Shown: positions 30,627 to 30,839 of the stretch, one piece after another
Position numbering within the stretch: position 1 is the stretch's first letter
Layout: each line of letters begins with the position of its first letter
Notes under the pieces: model-generated
Databases searched by the model: none
Seen by the model: the letters and a program-made list of their open reading frames with translations, nothing else
Told to the model about the DNA's origin: nothing
Made by a program: the position numbers and the translations under genes
Assembly (NCBI GenBank): GCA_035536775.1
Contig: DATLNM010000044.1
Location: 1-30,839 of the forward strand
DNA: 30,839 nucleotides
Direction of reading: 5' to 3'
Source: DATLNM01 sp035536775
GTDB lineage: Bacteria; Actinomycetota; CADDZG01; WHSQ01

Positions 30627-30839
30627 CTAGCAGAAGTTTTCCCGGATCTCGACCCAGGGTGCGACACCGTTCGCCGGGTCGCCGGGGTGCAGCACCACCG
30701 AGTACGTGCAGGGGGGACGGCAATGTGGACCAGGAGCCTGGCCCTTGCAAGGGTTCGTATCCGCCAAGGCAGGTGTCGGGGCCAGCACTACGCCCACGCT
30801 GAGGGCCGCGCTCAAGAGCAATCTCTGGAAGTTCTTCAT
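30627..30839 (-). CDS. Small secreted cysteine-containing protein
   Basis: 70 residues, complete; its ATG is the last codon of the window, so its ribosome site cannot be seen. A signal peptide (MKNFQRLLLSAALSVGVVLA, cleavage near ALA-DT at 26-27) precedes a mature part of about 44 residues with four cysteines (NPCKG, HCRPPC, and the final Cys). The WVEIRENFC end is distinctive. No known family. The first seen of three tandem small secreted-protein genes; more may lie beyond the edge. Confidence 0.6.
   Translation of the reverse strand: MKNFQRLLLSAALSVGVVLAPTPALADTNPCKGQAPGPHCRPPCTYSVVLHPGDPANGVAPWVEIRENFC

Noticed and set aside
30566..30667. 33-codon minus-strand frame ending in SPIRELIEDWERS, overlapping the last small secreted gene
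   Set aside because: The helical-looking tail is suggestive, but there is no ribosome site and the frame overlaps a better-supported gene; too short to support.
1..30839. CRISPR arrays, insertion sequences, prophage or attachment sites
   Set aside because: No spaced direct repeats, transposase, integrase or phage gene was seen; the tRNA is not followed by a repeated 3' end.

Overview
The window reads as chromosomal DNA of a GC-rich member of the Actinomycetota. The main evidence is gene order. On the minus strand, read right to left, the housekeeping genes run argS-lysA-hom-thrC-thrB-rho-rpmE-prfA-prmC-sua5-wecA-atpI-atpB-atpE. This is the order known from Mycobacterium tuberculosis (Rv1292 to Rv1305). 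Supporting signs are an RpiB of the mycobacterial active-site type, a Rho with an Arg/Gly-rich insertion, and genes that appear to lack leaders (an actinobacterial-type -10 TANNNT placed 6-7 nt before the start codon). No rRNA gene, phage, insertion sequence or CRISPR array is visible.

Layout: 1-1654 holds the start of the F0F1 ATP synthase operon (atpE partial, atpB, an AtpI-like protein, AtpZ), preceded by a promoter that overlaps a perfect Rex-type operator. 1767-2817 holds two convergent, overlapping membrane-protein genes of unknown function. 2819-6383 holds wecA, glyA, rpiB and a low-molecular-weight protein phosphatase. 6446-7936 is an M32 carboxypeptidase on the plus strand. 7942-10596 is sua5-prmC-prfA. 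10684-12654 is a Tat-exported PhoD-like phosphatase on the plus strand. 12651-13669 is a pair of unknown genes with visibly lower GC. 13790-20040 is one long minus-strand run: cDPG synthetase, 2-phosphoglycerate kinase, a transaldolase-like aldolase, rho, a previously hidden 59-codon gene, rpmE and a DUF1385 gene. 20103-25489 holds a secreted cupredoxin, thrB-thrC-hom and a secreted BNR-repeat protein. 25524-29023 holds lysA, argS and a single-domain response regulator. 29080-30011 holds a thioesterase-like gene and tRNA-Arg(CCG), the latter flanked by a 20-bp inverted repeat. 30075-30839 holds three tandem genes for small secreted cysteine-containing proteins.

The most striking content is the pair at 17498-20040. 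It encodes the two enzymes that make cyclic 2,3-diphosphoglycerate (cDPG), a solute best known from hyperthermophilic methanogens. The pair is stop-start coupled and inserted, together with an aldolase, directly upstream of rho inside a highly conserved actinobacterial gene block. The thr/lys/arg genes supply amino-acid biosynthesis and charging; rho, rpmE, prfA, prmC and sua5 serve transcription termination and translation; glyA and rpiB serve one-carbon and pentose metabolism; wecA starts cell-envelope polymers; the atp genes make ATP, probably under redox control by Rex.

Every gap between genes is shorter than 150 nt, so there are no long empty stretches. The gap at 30485-30626 (142 nt) shows no convincing gene.
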